NCBI RefSeq assembly: GCF_030052815.1
Contig: NC_079496.1
Coordinates: forward strand, 67,259,652 to 67,323,651
DNA length: 64,000 bases
Direction: 5' to 3'
Source of the DNA: Hevea brasiliensis
Lineage: Eukaryota; Streptophyta; Magnoliopsida; Malpighiales; Euphorbiaceae
Under the pieces are notes generated by a model. It was not told where the DNA came from and searched no databases. It saw only the letters and a program-made list of their open reading frames with translations. This document shows, in pieces, positions 24,830 through 37,671 of this stretch. Numbering within the stretch: position 1 is the stretch's first letter; each line of letters starts with the position of its first letter. A program made the translations under genes and the position numbers.

Positions 24830-27070
24830 TTTCATTAAATTTATCCACTTCTATTTTTAGTTGCCCAAGTAACCTATACTGGACGACTAGACTGGATAAA
24901 CGGGTAAACTGGCACTAGGTATCAAGTACCTCGGGCCGTCACACCATCGGTCACATATGTATCTCCCGGTGTGCAACAGAACAGCTAATGAGCTGTAATA
25001 AATATTAGGCACAAGGCCAAGTATCAACACAATGTCAGAATGGCTAAAAGCCATAAAATCATAGAATGGCATAATGCCATGTGCAGTACTGCTAACTGAA
25101 CCCTATTGGCATGCTAACCTATCCAAACTAATCTTGCTAGGTGTACTAGGGCATGTTACACTTTTAAACTTTACAATTCTTGAAATTTAAGTTTAGGTGT
25201 TACTATTCATTTCATTAGTCAACTAAAATATTGACTTTTGCATAGACAATAGGTACATTGGTTCTAATACTCTCAACATACCACATTTTGCATTCTAAAA
25301 TTATTGGTATTGGTTGCCAATACCATTTCTAAGCTTAATGTTAATTGTTCAAAATTTTCAGATTTCAAGCTTTATGTTTAATGTTCTATTAGTCATTTTT
25401 GCAGTGGGAATTTGGCAAAATGATCAACATGAAAGTTGTTCCTTATTTTGTCTAGTTATATTTTCTTTTTTGAATCACTCCATTTGGAGTTTTGTAACTC
25501 AAGTTATGGCTCAAAAACCACAACTGGTCGGATTGAAATTTTTCTAGAATTTCTGGACTGACCAAATCTACAGTACTTAGAACAGTGACTGCAACTCACT
25601 TTTTGAATATGTTCTGGTCATAATTTGGGTTAGGTTTCTTCATGAAAGTTGTAGATCTATATCTCAACTTGTTGTTGGTAAAAGTTTAGGTCAATTGGAC
25701 CTTTCAACGCTGAGTTATGGCCAAATGACCAAACACTGTTTATTTAGTCATTTTGCCTAGGCAGAATGCAAGTCACCCGGATTAGGGTAAGCTTTTGGTC
25801 AACTTGGTTTGGTTTTCTGGACATGGTTTCTTCACCAAAGTTGTGCCATTATGTGTCTAGTTTCATGTCCAATTGACCTTGCACCAATTGAACCTCTACA
25901 ATTCAAGTTATTGCTGCCCAAACCTGCTGGACTCATGCCCAGCCCTGTAGGTCACCAAGGGCAGCCACACCAACTTCATTTCCCACTACATAAACCACTT
26001 TATTTCTCATTCACACATAACCAAATGGTCACTAATTGACCATTAAAACTTACTTTCACCATTACATGATCAACAGCTCAATTTTAGGTCCAAACCCTAG
26101 CTCTACCATTTCAATTTTTCAAACACATACAATCAATGGATCAATTCATACTCCTAATGATGCATATACAAGTTTAAAGAATTAATTGACACTAACCTTT
26201 GTTGGAGAGTTTCCCTAGCGTAGAAAACTTCTTGATTTTTCTTTCTTTTTATTGCCCAAAGCTTCCTCAAGGTGCTAGGTTAATTTTTTGTGAAGAAGGC
26301 TAGGGTTTAGAGTGAGATTTGGTGAGGTTGGGAGCTTGGGTGAGCTTTAATGGAGTTTTCCTTCCTCTCTCTCTCTCTCCAAGTTTTTGGCTACCCCAAA
26401 GGTTGAAGAAGCAACTGATTTTTCTTTCTTTTTTTTTGCCTATTAATTCATTTTAAATAAGTTAATGCCATGTGTCAAAGTTTGATCGGCTGGGAGGATT
26501 TTTAATGACATCATAATGATGTCATAATTCCAATTCTTTAATTTTCCTTCCTTTTTTTGTCTACTAAATTTCAATTTAATTTTTAGCAATATTTATTCAT
26601 ATTTTATGTCATAATAATTATTTACTTAACTGGACAAGTCGGTCAAAAATCATCTCTGAAGACGAAATGATCAAAATGCCCTCCGTTTGGCTTAACAGAC
26701 TAAAATTGTCTGTACAGATTTAAAAACTTTTCTAAACCTTTTCTTGGCATTCTAATGCCATAGAAACCTCAATGACCTTTCTCTGGAGTCTCAAAAATTA
26801 TTTTATGAATTTTCTCCTGGGTCTAGGGCTCCTAGTTGCGAGAACCGCAACTTCCCACTGGTTTACCCATCGTTAGGGCACCGGCTCATTTAACTTGATT
26901 GTATTTTATTTCTAAAATTTTTTCTAAATTTTTCTTATTAATATTTGAGTTAATTATGGTTCCTCACTTTAGTTTAAATATTTTTCCAGACGTTCTAACT
27001 GTCTAGACCGACACCGGTCACCGGAACAGTAAAATGTATAGAATTGCTATAGGAAGGGTGTTACAACAAT

Positions 27071-30000
27071 TATTAGATATTGAAAGTGACTGTTGGGGTC
27101 TTATAGTAATTGGACTGTTGGAGTCTTTTGTTAATTGATTGCGTTGTTGATTTTTGAACTGGTTGGCTGAGTTATTGGGAGCTTTACTGTTGCACAATAG
27201 ATGTTTATTATAGCAGCGCCTGACTGACTCTTAAAGTATCTAGAAACTATACTACTTCACGTCTGCAGGTCCAGTAGTTATTGCAATTGCTGTCCACTAC
27301 TTCGCTAACTGCTGATAACTTCCTCTATTGTGGTTAACTCAACAACTTCCCATTTACTCAATAACCTTCACTTAATTAAGAATCTAATAGCTACCCAATA
27401 ATTAATAATTATTTATTTTATGCTCATAATTAAATTAATATAATAAAATTAATTTCATAAAAAATTAATTTAATTAATCACATACATAAAAAATAATTAA
27501 TGAATTAAGATAATTATTTTTGATGTAAATAGTTTGATAGGACAACTTGCAAATAAAACATCATTTCATATGGTGCTTTTTAATACATTAACCTATTTTT
27601 GTAAACTGTTTAAATTTTGTGTTAGATTAAATATAATTTTTTTTTTTTCGTCACGTTATTCTTCTAACGACTCCCAGATAAAGTAAAAAAGCAAAAAGAA
27701 GTAAAAAAGTGATGTCTGTAAGCATTGACCTTCATAAAGCTGCAGAAACTCTTGAAGAAAAAAGTGAGAGCCTGTGACAGTTTAACGAGCAATCAACAAA
27801 ATATGCGCCTAAATTTTCGGTGAGCATTCAACCGTGAAAGAGTCAACTTGTCTCTGAAGCATAGACACCTCAACAAGGAAGTGACATGCACCGTTTTCTT
27901 CTTTTTTTTTTTTAATTAAAAAAACTTTATTTACACTGCTTTGTTTTATATTAACATTATATATTGATCTTTTTAATATAAAAAATAAAATTAAAATTGT
28001 TATAATTGATAATTTTTTAACATAATAGTTATTAAATTATTTTAGTAAACCATAATATGCATTCCCTTTTCTTTTTCAATATAATAACTTAATATCTGAT
28101 TTATTTAAAATCCATATATTTAATTTTTTTAATATCCGGATGCAATAGTAAAGTCTATATTTTAATTGGATAGCTCCAAATCCTACTTCTATATTTTTTT
28201 TTATTTTTTTTTTTGTGTTTTTAAACATTTCAATTTTGGAGTCAAATATATGTTAAAATTCAAGGAAAATTATTTTGGAACATGAGACATGTTTGGTCGT
28301 GGAAAATAAGTTAATTAAAATGATTAAATTAATTAATTATGTCTGAAACGAGTGGCCATAGCACTGATTAAAGAATTATGGCTAACAAAAAGAATTATTG
28401 GCTAAAGGATTTTAGCTGTTTTATTTCTGTTTTTCATTGAACTTATATTTACAATTGCTTAATAATGATTTTCATCAAAAACTGAATTTACCTTCTACTT
28501 TCCAATTACACGATTAACACATCTCATTTAGACTGAGTGTAGTATGATTTATAAATATATAATATCGTATCATATTATATTATATGGTATAGTTTTTATT
28601 ATCAATATATTTGAAAAGATGGTATGATACATGATAGTTTAATAATTTTCTCTTATTTAATTAGATGGCATAATAAAATAAATATAAAAATTTCAACTAT
28701 CTTTATTAATATTTTAAATATATAAATAATTTAAAGAGTATGATGTAATTGAAATTTTATAAATTGTGTAAAGATAAAACGTGAATACAAAAATTTAAAC
28801 TATTAAATCATCGATTTAGTAGTTTGAACGCAGTGTAAGAGAACGGCCTCTAAATCACTATGAGTATTACTCACATTAAATGATGTTCCATTGCGTCAAT
28901 AGTATTAGCTAATAACATGCTCAAAGTATCATATTAATTTATTTGTATTATTGAAGTATATGAACTAGTAATTTATGCATTTGTTTATGCATTATTGCTC
29001 GTTTTATGTATATTAAAGGGTTAGGAATTAAAATGGTATAATTTAAAGGTACATAAATTTATGAGATTGTGAAAAATGACTTGTGATTTATATTATGTAA
29101 TTGAAAATGTCGATAAGAGAAAGGACGTAAAGGATTGGCGCCCATGAACTGAGTTGCCTACAAAATTCTTACTTGAATGGCTTGCCAATCACTGGATAAA
29201 GTCTAGGTGTGCCATCACTGATATTGAGTAGCCGGAGAAAGATTTGTTGTGGTAATGAAACTAGACTTTCTTGAGAATATACACAAGTAATAATGTATCA
29301 ATTGCATGAAATGTTTTGTTTATATAAGATTTGTTAAAATTATGGTTCCATATATAGAGCAAATGAAATTTAAATTGTGTTAATGGTTAGTTGTCTGTGG
29401 TATGTGCATTATTTAATATATCTATCACGAGTCAACGTTCAATCTATTTAATTATTTTTTAAGGTTGAATTTATTTACAAAAGATTTTTTTTTACATTTT
29501 TTTAGTGTTTTGAATACTAAAAAAATATTAACGAAAAATATTTTTTCATCAAATACAAAATTAAATCATTCTTAAAGAAAATAAAAAATTTAATTTTTAT
29601 TTTTTAAACTTTAATAATATTAGTAAAATATGAAAATAATCATACATATATAAACACATATCATTAATTTAAAATTACAGTTAAATAATAAAAAATATTT
29701 TATATAAAAAAATTTTTATATATAAATTATTTTCTATAAAACAAATATAACCATTTTTTTAAGCTGCATGTTAGAATATTCCACACAATGCCGGTTAGAT
29801 AATCCCAATTTGTGTGTGTGAATAAGCTGGCTGAATTGCTTTTACCACAGAGGAGAAAATAGCCGGCTCTTACCAACTCACTCCACTTATCCACTTTTTA
29901 GAAGAAAAATGAAAAGAGATTTGCTTGATTGGGTTGGTGCAAAGTGTGTTCAGATTAATTCCTATGATCAAGGAGTAATTTGTTGAAGATGCTTCAATCA

Positions 30001-30445
30001 TCACATGGACCATGGACCTTCCCACCTTTAAATATTTTATAGATACTGCTACAGTGACAAATTAGCACGTAATTATTAATAATATTTTTATATATTATTC
30101 ATAATTTTAATATTAAATTTTTATTATCATAATAAATTATTATATATTTATTATTTTATTGTACTTATGTGAAACGTATATTTTTATTTTTTATTATATT
30201 TACACACATAAATTACATAATTTCTTATTAATTATAATTATTTTTTATTATTTTCTATTTGTTATTGAACTAAAAGTATTAATTATTAAAATTAAGGTTT
30301 TTTAAATTGAGTTGGACCAGATTAATCACGAATCGAAACCTAATCTAGTTCAATTCAGTTATAAACCTTACTTTTCACAAATTCACTCTTAATCATATTA
30401 AACCAATTGATTAACTAATGAACCGATTAAATATGGTCAGATTTA
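27071..30445. other. AT-rich intergenic DNA without a supported gene
   Basis: At 27071-27370 the minus strand resembles LTR/leader sequence (a TATA-like TATAATAAA followed by CAACA words) and may belong with the remnant at 18798-20026. The rest is poly-A/T rich and low in complexity, with no long open frame on either strand. Small patches of mixed composition at 27650-27890 and 29100-29280 look like old gene or element debris that I cannot identify. Confidence 0.6.
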
Positions 30446-32347
30446 TGTTGCAAAGATGAAGGATTTCAAAGATAAACACAACAAAGGATACAAAATTAGT
30501 AATTTAAAAATTTTCAAACCTATGGTTTCATGCAATATACAAACCATTTATATTATTATAAAAACCACATATTTTAGTTACAATAAATTGTAACTCAATT
30601 GTTAACATACCTAATTGCCATTAGGAAATTAAAGCCCTAAAATTAACAAGATCAAGTTTAAGGAATTTACTCCTAAGGTGCAGAATCAAATTTCAACACC
30701 TAATTCGGGTAGAGTAGACTACCAAATATTGATTCTCTAGTTTGTCTACACAAATAACTTGATCAAAGCTTCCTTGAGTGAACCAAAACTCTCTTCTTAT
30801 GCATCCTCTAGTTCGGCCAACCTTGCACAAGGAGAAGTTTAGGGTTTTTTAGGTTTTAGGTTTATGAAAGTGTATAGAAACTATTTCTATACCTTTAATT
30901 CGACTTGTAACTTCTAATTTCTCTTGAATTAAGCACACAAGGAAGGAAGAAGATGAAGAAAATTTTCTTTTGGAGAGAGAGAGAAAGTCAGCCAAAAGAA
31001 GAAGAAGACTAAAATTATTTTTCTCCTTTGTTGCTTTTAAATATTTTAATTTCCCTAATTATAATTAATTTGATAAGTGTTCACATCTAATTTCATAAAT
31101 CAAATATGTTTTCTAATTCTTATTAGGCCACTTGTCAAGTTAAGATAATTAGGAAATTAAAATTTTAATTAATTAGTATATAAAAAGAAATACTAATTAA
31201 CTACCACTTTCTCTCTTCTTTGACTAAAGTCAAATTAACCAAATTAATATCTTTCCTTATGAATAATTAATCAAGTTTACATTTAAACACTTTAAATATT
31301 AACTTGATTACTTCCATTGATAAATTTAATTTCAGGTAATGCTAGGGAGTTTAGCAATCTAATTGCAAACTAAAATTATTAATTTGATTAAGTAACTACA
31401 TCATTTAATCAATTAATCAAATTAATTATGCTTGGATTATGTTGTTCTTTATGTGTGTGACTTCTTAGGTTCATCACTAATTGGCAATGAAAATAATATT
31501 AATTCTTTAATATTATTAGAACTATTCCATACTTAAAGTGAAATTTCCTTTTTTACTTTTAGTTTTCATAAATCATGGTTGACACCTATCATAGTATACC
31601 ATGACTACCCAATTAGTTATGAATTAATCCTTAACTCATGAACCTTGACCATATATACCATGCACTAAAATCTTTCCGTTACAAAATTCTAATTCAAGTT
31701 AGAGTTAAGATTTATGTCGAACTCTTATTGCGTAGAATCGTATATCCTCATTGAAATTCTAATTTTTTATTAATAAGACTTTCTAATCAGAAACATTTTT
31801 CTGATTAAGTCTATCTGTTCTGACTAGGAACTTAACTTATTAAGAATAATTTAAATGGATATAAGATTTTATACCTATTTACTTAGGGTAACGGATCCAA
31901 TATCGACTAAACACCTATCTCCATATATAACCAGTTGAAGCCAACATATACTCATATACTCATACATAGTACAAGCATGAAAGTAGTATCAAACTTAAAC
32001 TACCTATATACAAAATAACTGTGTTGTCTTAGGTTAAGAGATTATATGCACTATTATGATCTTGATGATTATATATTGACAATGGTAAACTCCATATACA
32101 TATCATCTCACGTCATTGGTTTGGCCTACTTATCTTATAAGTGCCCACCGTGTTTGTCATATGGCATGAGACTCACTATTATCATTAGTATCTCATACTC
32201 GTCAATGGAAACAAATAAATATGACAATCTATATGGATAAATCTTATCCTTTGAAGCATCCAAGACTATAAACCATAATTTATAGTACTTATACAAGAAT
32301 ATTTTGTCACTCATATTCTGAACGCTTTAAGAATAAAATATCTAACA
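30446..32347 (-). repeat. Possible copia-type solo LTR, minus strand
   Basis: On the minus strand the segment starts TGTTAGA at 32347 and could end CAACA at 30446. It has a TATATA-like box near 31180 and a downstream mixed-sequence leader, the general layout of a copia LTR. No polyprotein, primer-binding site or clear target-site duplication was found, so both limits and the class are tentative. Confidence 0.35.
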
Positions 32348-33250
32348 AGTTGCTAAAGGATATTTTCCATTAAATTTAAACCATTTAAAGTTAAAAGAAA
32401 AATATACATGCCATTAAAGGGAATAAATATTTACAAGATATAATTTTAAAATATGTTCTAGGACATACTACTAACTGGCTTAACACTCTAGATCACGTGT
32501 TATAAATTCATGCTGCGTAACACTATAACAACCACCGTTAGTTGCAACTTTCTTCCCCATCCTGTAAATGGATATAAACTAATAAATATATATTATTGTA
32601 TTAAATATTAATTAACAATTGCATAGAAAATAAAGATTTAACTAATATTTTATTAGTAATTAATATTACCAAAAATTCATATTATTATATCTTAATTATT
32701 AGTATAAGATGAGATAATTTTTTTCTATATATTGATCTATATAATTTTAATGTACTAAAATATATATTTTTTATTGATATCAATAAATTTATTGTTATGA
32801 ATTTTTTATTTTAAATACTTTTTATTTTAAAGTATTATATTTATAATTTTAAATTATTTTTTAAATATTACTTATATATTGAAATTGAAGTAATAATTAT
32901 TATCTTTAAAATATGCCAAACTAATTGTTATAATAATTAATTATTCTTATTATTTCTAAAAAATTACAATTTTATAGTATACATTCAATATTTATTTAAT
33001 ACACCAATTAAATCCTAATTTCATCATGATTGAATTTTAAATTCTTAATGTTTTATTTTTACTGGTTTATTAATAAGTCGGTTTTAAAAACATTCATTAA
33101 AAGTAAAAAATGAAAATGTTAAGAATCATTTAAATTAATATTTTAACAAAGAGAGGAAAGGGAAAAATCAATGAATAAGTTTAACCTAAAAAATAATGAC
33201 AAAATTAATTCAGGATTAATTTTTTAAAAAATAAATTAAAGGTTAATTAA
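32348..33250. other. AT-rich spacer
   Basis: This is low-complexity AT-rich sequence between the possible copia LTR and the CACTA element. No open frame, RNA gene or repeat structure is supported. Confidence 0.7.
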
Positions 33251-33253
33251 TAA

Positions 33254-33294
33254 CACTACAAGAAATTAAAAAAATTGCTACAAAAATTACCGAC
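33254..33294 (+). repeat. Left terminal inverted repeat of the CACTA element
   Basis: It begins CACTACAAGAAATT and ends ATTACCGAC. About 40 bases match the inverted right end with only a few mismatches. Confidence 0.93.
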
Positions 33295-34800
33295 AAATAA
33301 ATTTCGTGGGTAATTACCAACTAATTACCGACTATTTAACGACAAAAAAGAAAAGTCAAAAGAAATAAAATGTAAACTAATTACTACCGACGCAATTACC
33401 GACAAATTACCGATGGAAACTTTACTGATGACTAAATTTGTAGGTAAATGTAGAGCTAAATTATTGCAACAAAATTAGCAACCAAAAAATAAATATACTG
33501 ACGACAAATTTCGTTAGTGATTACCGACTAAAAGATATTTCGTAGCTAACTTTAAAGAGGAAATAAAAAAAATAAAATTTTAACATGGCAAAAAACTTAC
33601 TTACCAAGATGAGTAGTTGGTAATTACCGACTATACCGTATTTTGTATCTAAATTTAAAAAGGAAATAAAAAAATAAAATTTTAAAATAAAAAAATTACC
33701 TACAAAGTATTAGTTGTTGGTAATTACCAACTAAAAAATAGTTCGTAGGTAAATTTAAAGAAGAAAAAAAAATTAACATGGCAAAACAATTACCTACTAA
33801 ATTGAGTAGTTGGTAATTACTGACTATAACCTATTTCGTAGCTAAATTTAAAAAGGAAATAAAAAAAATAAAATTTTAAAATAAAAAATTACCTACAAAC
33901 CATGTATCATTGGTAGTTACCGATTAAATAGGATTTCGTAATTAAATTTAAAGAGAAAACAAAAAAATAAAATTTTAACATGGCAAAAACATTACCCACC
34001 AAAACAAGTAGTTGGTAATTACCGACTATAACTATTTCGTAGCTAAATTTAATAAAGGAAATAAAAAAATAAAATTTTAAAATAAAAAAATTACCTACAA
34101 AGTTTGAGTCGTTGGTAATTACCAACTAAAAGGCATTTCGTAGGTAAATTTACAGAGGAAACAAGAAAAATAAATTTTTAACATGGCAAAACAATTACCT
34201 ACCAAAATGAATGGTTGGTAATTACCGACTACAATCGTAGGTAATTACCGACTAAAAGGTATTTCGTAGGTAAATTTAGAGAGGAAACAAGAAAAATAAA
34301 TTTTTAACATGACAAAACAATTACCTACTAAAACGGGTAGTTAGTAATTACCAACTATAACTTATTTCGTAGCTAAATTTAGAAAAGGAAATAAAAAAAA
34401 TAAAATTTTAAAATAAAAATATTACCTACAAAGAATGAGTCATTGGTAATTATCGACGAAAATGGATTTCGTAAGTAAATTTAAAGAGGAAACAAAAAAA
34501 TAAATTTTTAACGTGAAAAAAAAATTACCTACCAAAACGAGTTGGTAATTACTGACTAAAATTTATTTCGTAGCTAAATTTAAAAAAGGAAAAAAATAAA
34601 ATTTTTAAATAAAAAAAATTTCCTGCAAAGCATATGTCATTAGTAATTACCGACTAAAAGCGACTTTGTAGGTAAATTTAAAAAGAAAACAAAAAAAATA
34701 AAATTTTAACATGGCAAAATAATTACCTATCAAAACGAGTAGTTGGTAATTACCTACGAAAATTAATTTCGTAGCTAGATTTAAAGAGAAAATAAAAAAA
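33295..34800. repeat. Left subterminal repeat array of the CACTA element
   Basis: The word GTTGGTAATTACCGAC and close variants recur about a dozen times at intervals near 100 bp (for example near 33613, 33716, 33810, 34010, 34111, 34214, 34543 and 34742). They alternate with TTTCGTAGCTAAATTTA-type words and A-rich spacers. Two alternating spacer types make a dimer of roughly 200 bp. In En/Spm, subterminal repeats bind the TNPA protein, and these are the candidates here. Confidence 0.85.
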
Positions 34801-37671
34801 AAATTAACATGCTAAAAAAAATCTCTCTTATAAACCATTAAACCTCGTAATGCATTCGTATTTTATAGGGTTTTAGAACATGTTTTGCATACATTTGTCC
34901 TTATAAATAGTTATTTTTATATATTTTTAGTAATATTTTTATTTAATTTAGTTTATTTTTATAATTTTATAAATTTCAATTGTAATTAAATAAAATTAAT
35001 AATAAATATAAAACTACATAGTTTTATTTGAAACTACGTAGTTATGTATAGAAATTTAAAGAAGACTAAAATTGTAACACAATCAACCCCCTCGCTCTCT
35101 TTTATTTAGTTCTTAACTTTCACTCTTTCAATTGCCTATAGTCCTAGTCACATTCTTTATTTCTCTTCCCTTCCCGCATTGATTCGGTTCCATCAACTTA
35201 TTGTTTTGATTTCTTTTCCCGTCGGCTATTCTATTTAGACAAGGTAAGCATTTCTTTTTCGGTTCCATCAGTATCAACACCGTCTTTGGTTTCATCAGTC
35301 TCAATACATACTCATTTTCAGCACTTCTTCTTTGGTTTCATCTGGCTTATTCCAAATCCATAGATTCGACTTATTCTTCAACTACTCATTCAGTGCTAAC
35401 TAATAAATAATATAAAAGTGATTACATATTTAATTTGGATAGAATTGATCAAAATAAAATACTAATAATTATAATTATAATTATAATTATTATTATTTTT
35501 AATTACATAAAGTCCATATTATGAAAAAATTACGCAGTTTTGATTTAATTATAGAGATTGACAATTGGATTGGATAACCATGTATTGATGTGATAACAAA
35601 TTTTTAACATATTTATATATAAATTAATTAATTATATATATAAATTTACTAATAATAGGAAATTATTATATATTTTCAATTAAAATTGATAAAAATATAA
35701 TAAATTCTAATTATAATTAATTAAATAAAAGTTAAATTGTGATTACAAAACTACATAGTTTTGAAGTCTTAGAACACAACCAACTTTCATTTGTTAGCCC
35801 TAGCCACCTACGCAGTCGACAGTCCTCTCTTTAACTTTTCGACCGCTTCTCTTCTGCCATTTCTCTTCGGATGTGAACTTCACCTCATTCCTATTCGGCG
35901 TTTCTTCGATTGCTTCTTCTTTAGTTTCATTAATCTCAACACATAATCATTCTCAGCAGATCTAACTCATTCTTAGCAGATTTGGCAGAATCGTTCTCAG
36001 CAGAACCTTTCTTGGTAGATTCGATTTGTTCTCCAGCAGCTCATTCGCTATAGACTTATTTTCTGCAAACTAAGGTGAGTTTATCTTGCTGCAGACTTAT
36101 TTTTTTCGTTTACTATGCATTTTTCACATTACTGGGGTTGAACAATTGCCGATGGAATGTGGGTTATTGAGGTTAAAATTTTTTTATTTCTGATAAAGCA
36201 TTAGAAAAAAAAAATACGGGACTAAGCGATTGAGGCCAAAAGAATATGGATGTTGAATAGTTCAAATTTGAGGCTACAGCATCATCAATTCTCATCAATT
36301 CAGGCTAAGCTTTTGCTTGACATTGCGAGTTGTGAGTAGTGATAGTAAGAAAGAGGCCTGTAGTGAGTGATATGCAAAGAAGCTTGTGGGCATCTGTGTG
36401 CATTTTTTAAATTTCTGAAATCAGCTTCTGCGATTGCTTAGGGTGCGTTCGGTATGGATTACCCCTTGGCACTCATCAAGGTTGATATTTCAGCATTTTC
36501 ATCCTATTAATCCGTTTAACTTCTAAATTAGTCGAACTTCAACAATGTATTTCCAGTATAGATGTCTACTGATGATGCAATTCAAGTGTTGGGACGTATG
36601 CTGTTGTCATTTAAATTGTCTTGTCTAAGAGTTTCTTTTTATGAGAATTTTATGCTGTTGTCGGTAAGGATTTAATGAAATCTTCCTCTTTGCATTTTTT
36701 ATGAGAGTTTCTTTTTCTATAATATAATGAATACTAATATTAATATTAATTTTTTGCTAATAAACAGTGAATTTAAAAGATAATAAACAATGATTAAAAA
36801 AATGATTTTCAAAATTTTAAAACTGAAAATAAAAAATGTTTCTTATTTTTATAAAATAAAAAATAGAAAAACAAAAATTGCAATTTTTCATGTAAACCTT
36901 GTGGCCATTGGGATGTTAAACTACAGAGAGATGAAATTAATAATGCATTTCTAAATTAATGAAGTTGTTTGGATCCTTATCTTGTTGTGAATCAAATGCT
37001 AGTACTATAATTGAATTTTTTTTTTTTTTTGTTTTGAGTCCAACAAGTTCTTGAACTGGTAAACCCAAGTAATCTAATGCTATTTTCCTGGAAGTGAGTT
37101 AATCCACAATGCATACATAAGAACAAGAACCACAAAATCTGCATTGGTATTGTAACAACAAACTTCTTGACTTCGATATGAGTTATAATCTGTTAAAGTG
37201 GCTGTTCCTATGCTGTTAAGTAGGCCATAATGGGGTATACTGGAATTTAGTATTTGTTCATTCTCAATTTGATATTCATTTGATTACATTCAATTACATT
37301 CAACCATTACGTGGTGAAATTGGTTTTGTTGGTATTGGCAATTACTTACCGTGAATTTTTGTATATGTACACATTTCCAATTTTAATTTTTATATTTTTA
37401 TAATAATTAATTTTTAATTTAGTAATAAATGGAAAAATTACTTAATGTTTTTTTTTTTGTCAATTACTTATTGTGAAGTTCTCCTAATGTTTCTTTTAAG
37501 AGTGTCACATTTAAAAAATACACATTTAAGAATACCTGAGATGTCTCCTTTCATGTTATGTGTTCTTTCTTTTGTAGTTTGAGCATGGCATGAATTTGTT
37601 GCTTTGATTGCATGGAATAAATTTAAAATAAATGTTTGCATTATAACTTGTTTAAATATTTTTTTTAGAAC
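34801..37671 (+). promoter_or_regulatory. CACTA promoter/leader region with a probable leader intron
   Basis: A TATAAATA box lies at 34902-34909. Two related pyrimidine-rich stretches (about 35090-35390 and 35780-36070) share a block around 35290 and 35922, which suggests an internal duplication of the first exon. A donor-like AAG/GTGAGT lies near 36074 and a T-rich acceptor ends just before 37669, three bases before the transposase ATG. There is no coding frame in between. The promoter and intron are inferences from motifs. Confidence 0.45.

Larger units (their letters stand above)
20027..27065 (-). mobile_element. Minus-strand Tekay-related solo LTR, split by a later solo LTR
   Basis: On the minus strand it starts TGTAACACCC at 27065 and ends GGGTGTCACA at 20027, with ACAAT repeated on both sides. 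Leaving out the inserted LTR and its extra target copy (20826-24829), it is about 3.0 kb. No internal region, primer-binding site or polypurine tract is attached, so it is a solo LTR left by recombination. Its right part is collinear with the fragment at 16482-18797. It has short simple-sequence tracts such as (CT)n near 26365. Confidence 0.85.

Noticed and set aside
27650..29300. Possible host exons in mixed-composition patches
   Set aside because: No frame longer than about 60 codons, no splice-consistent pairs and no recognisable motif.
32046..34125. Short frames in AT-rich and CACTA subterminal DNA
   Set aside because: They follow from base composition and repeat structure only.
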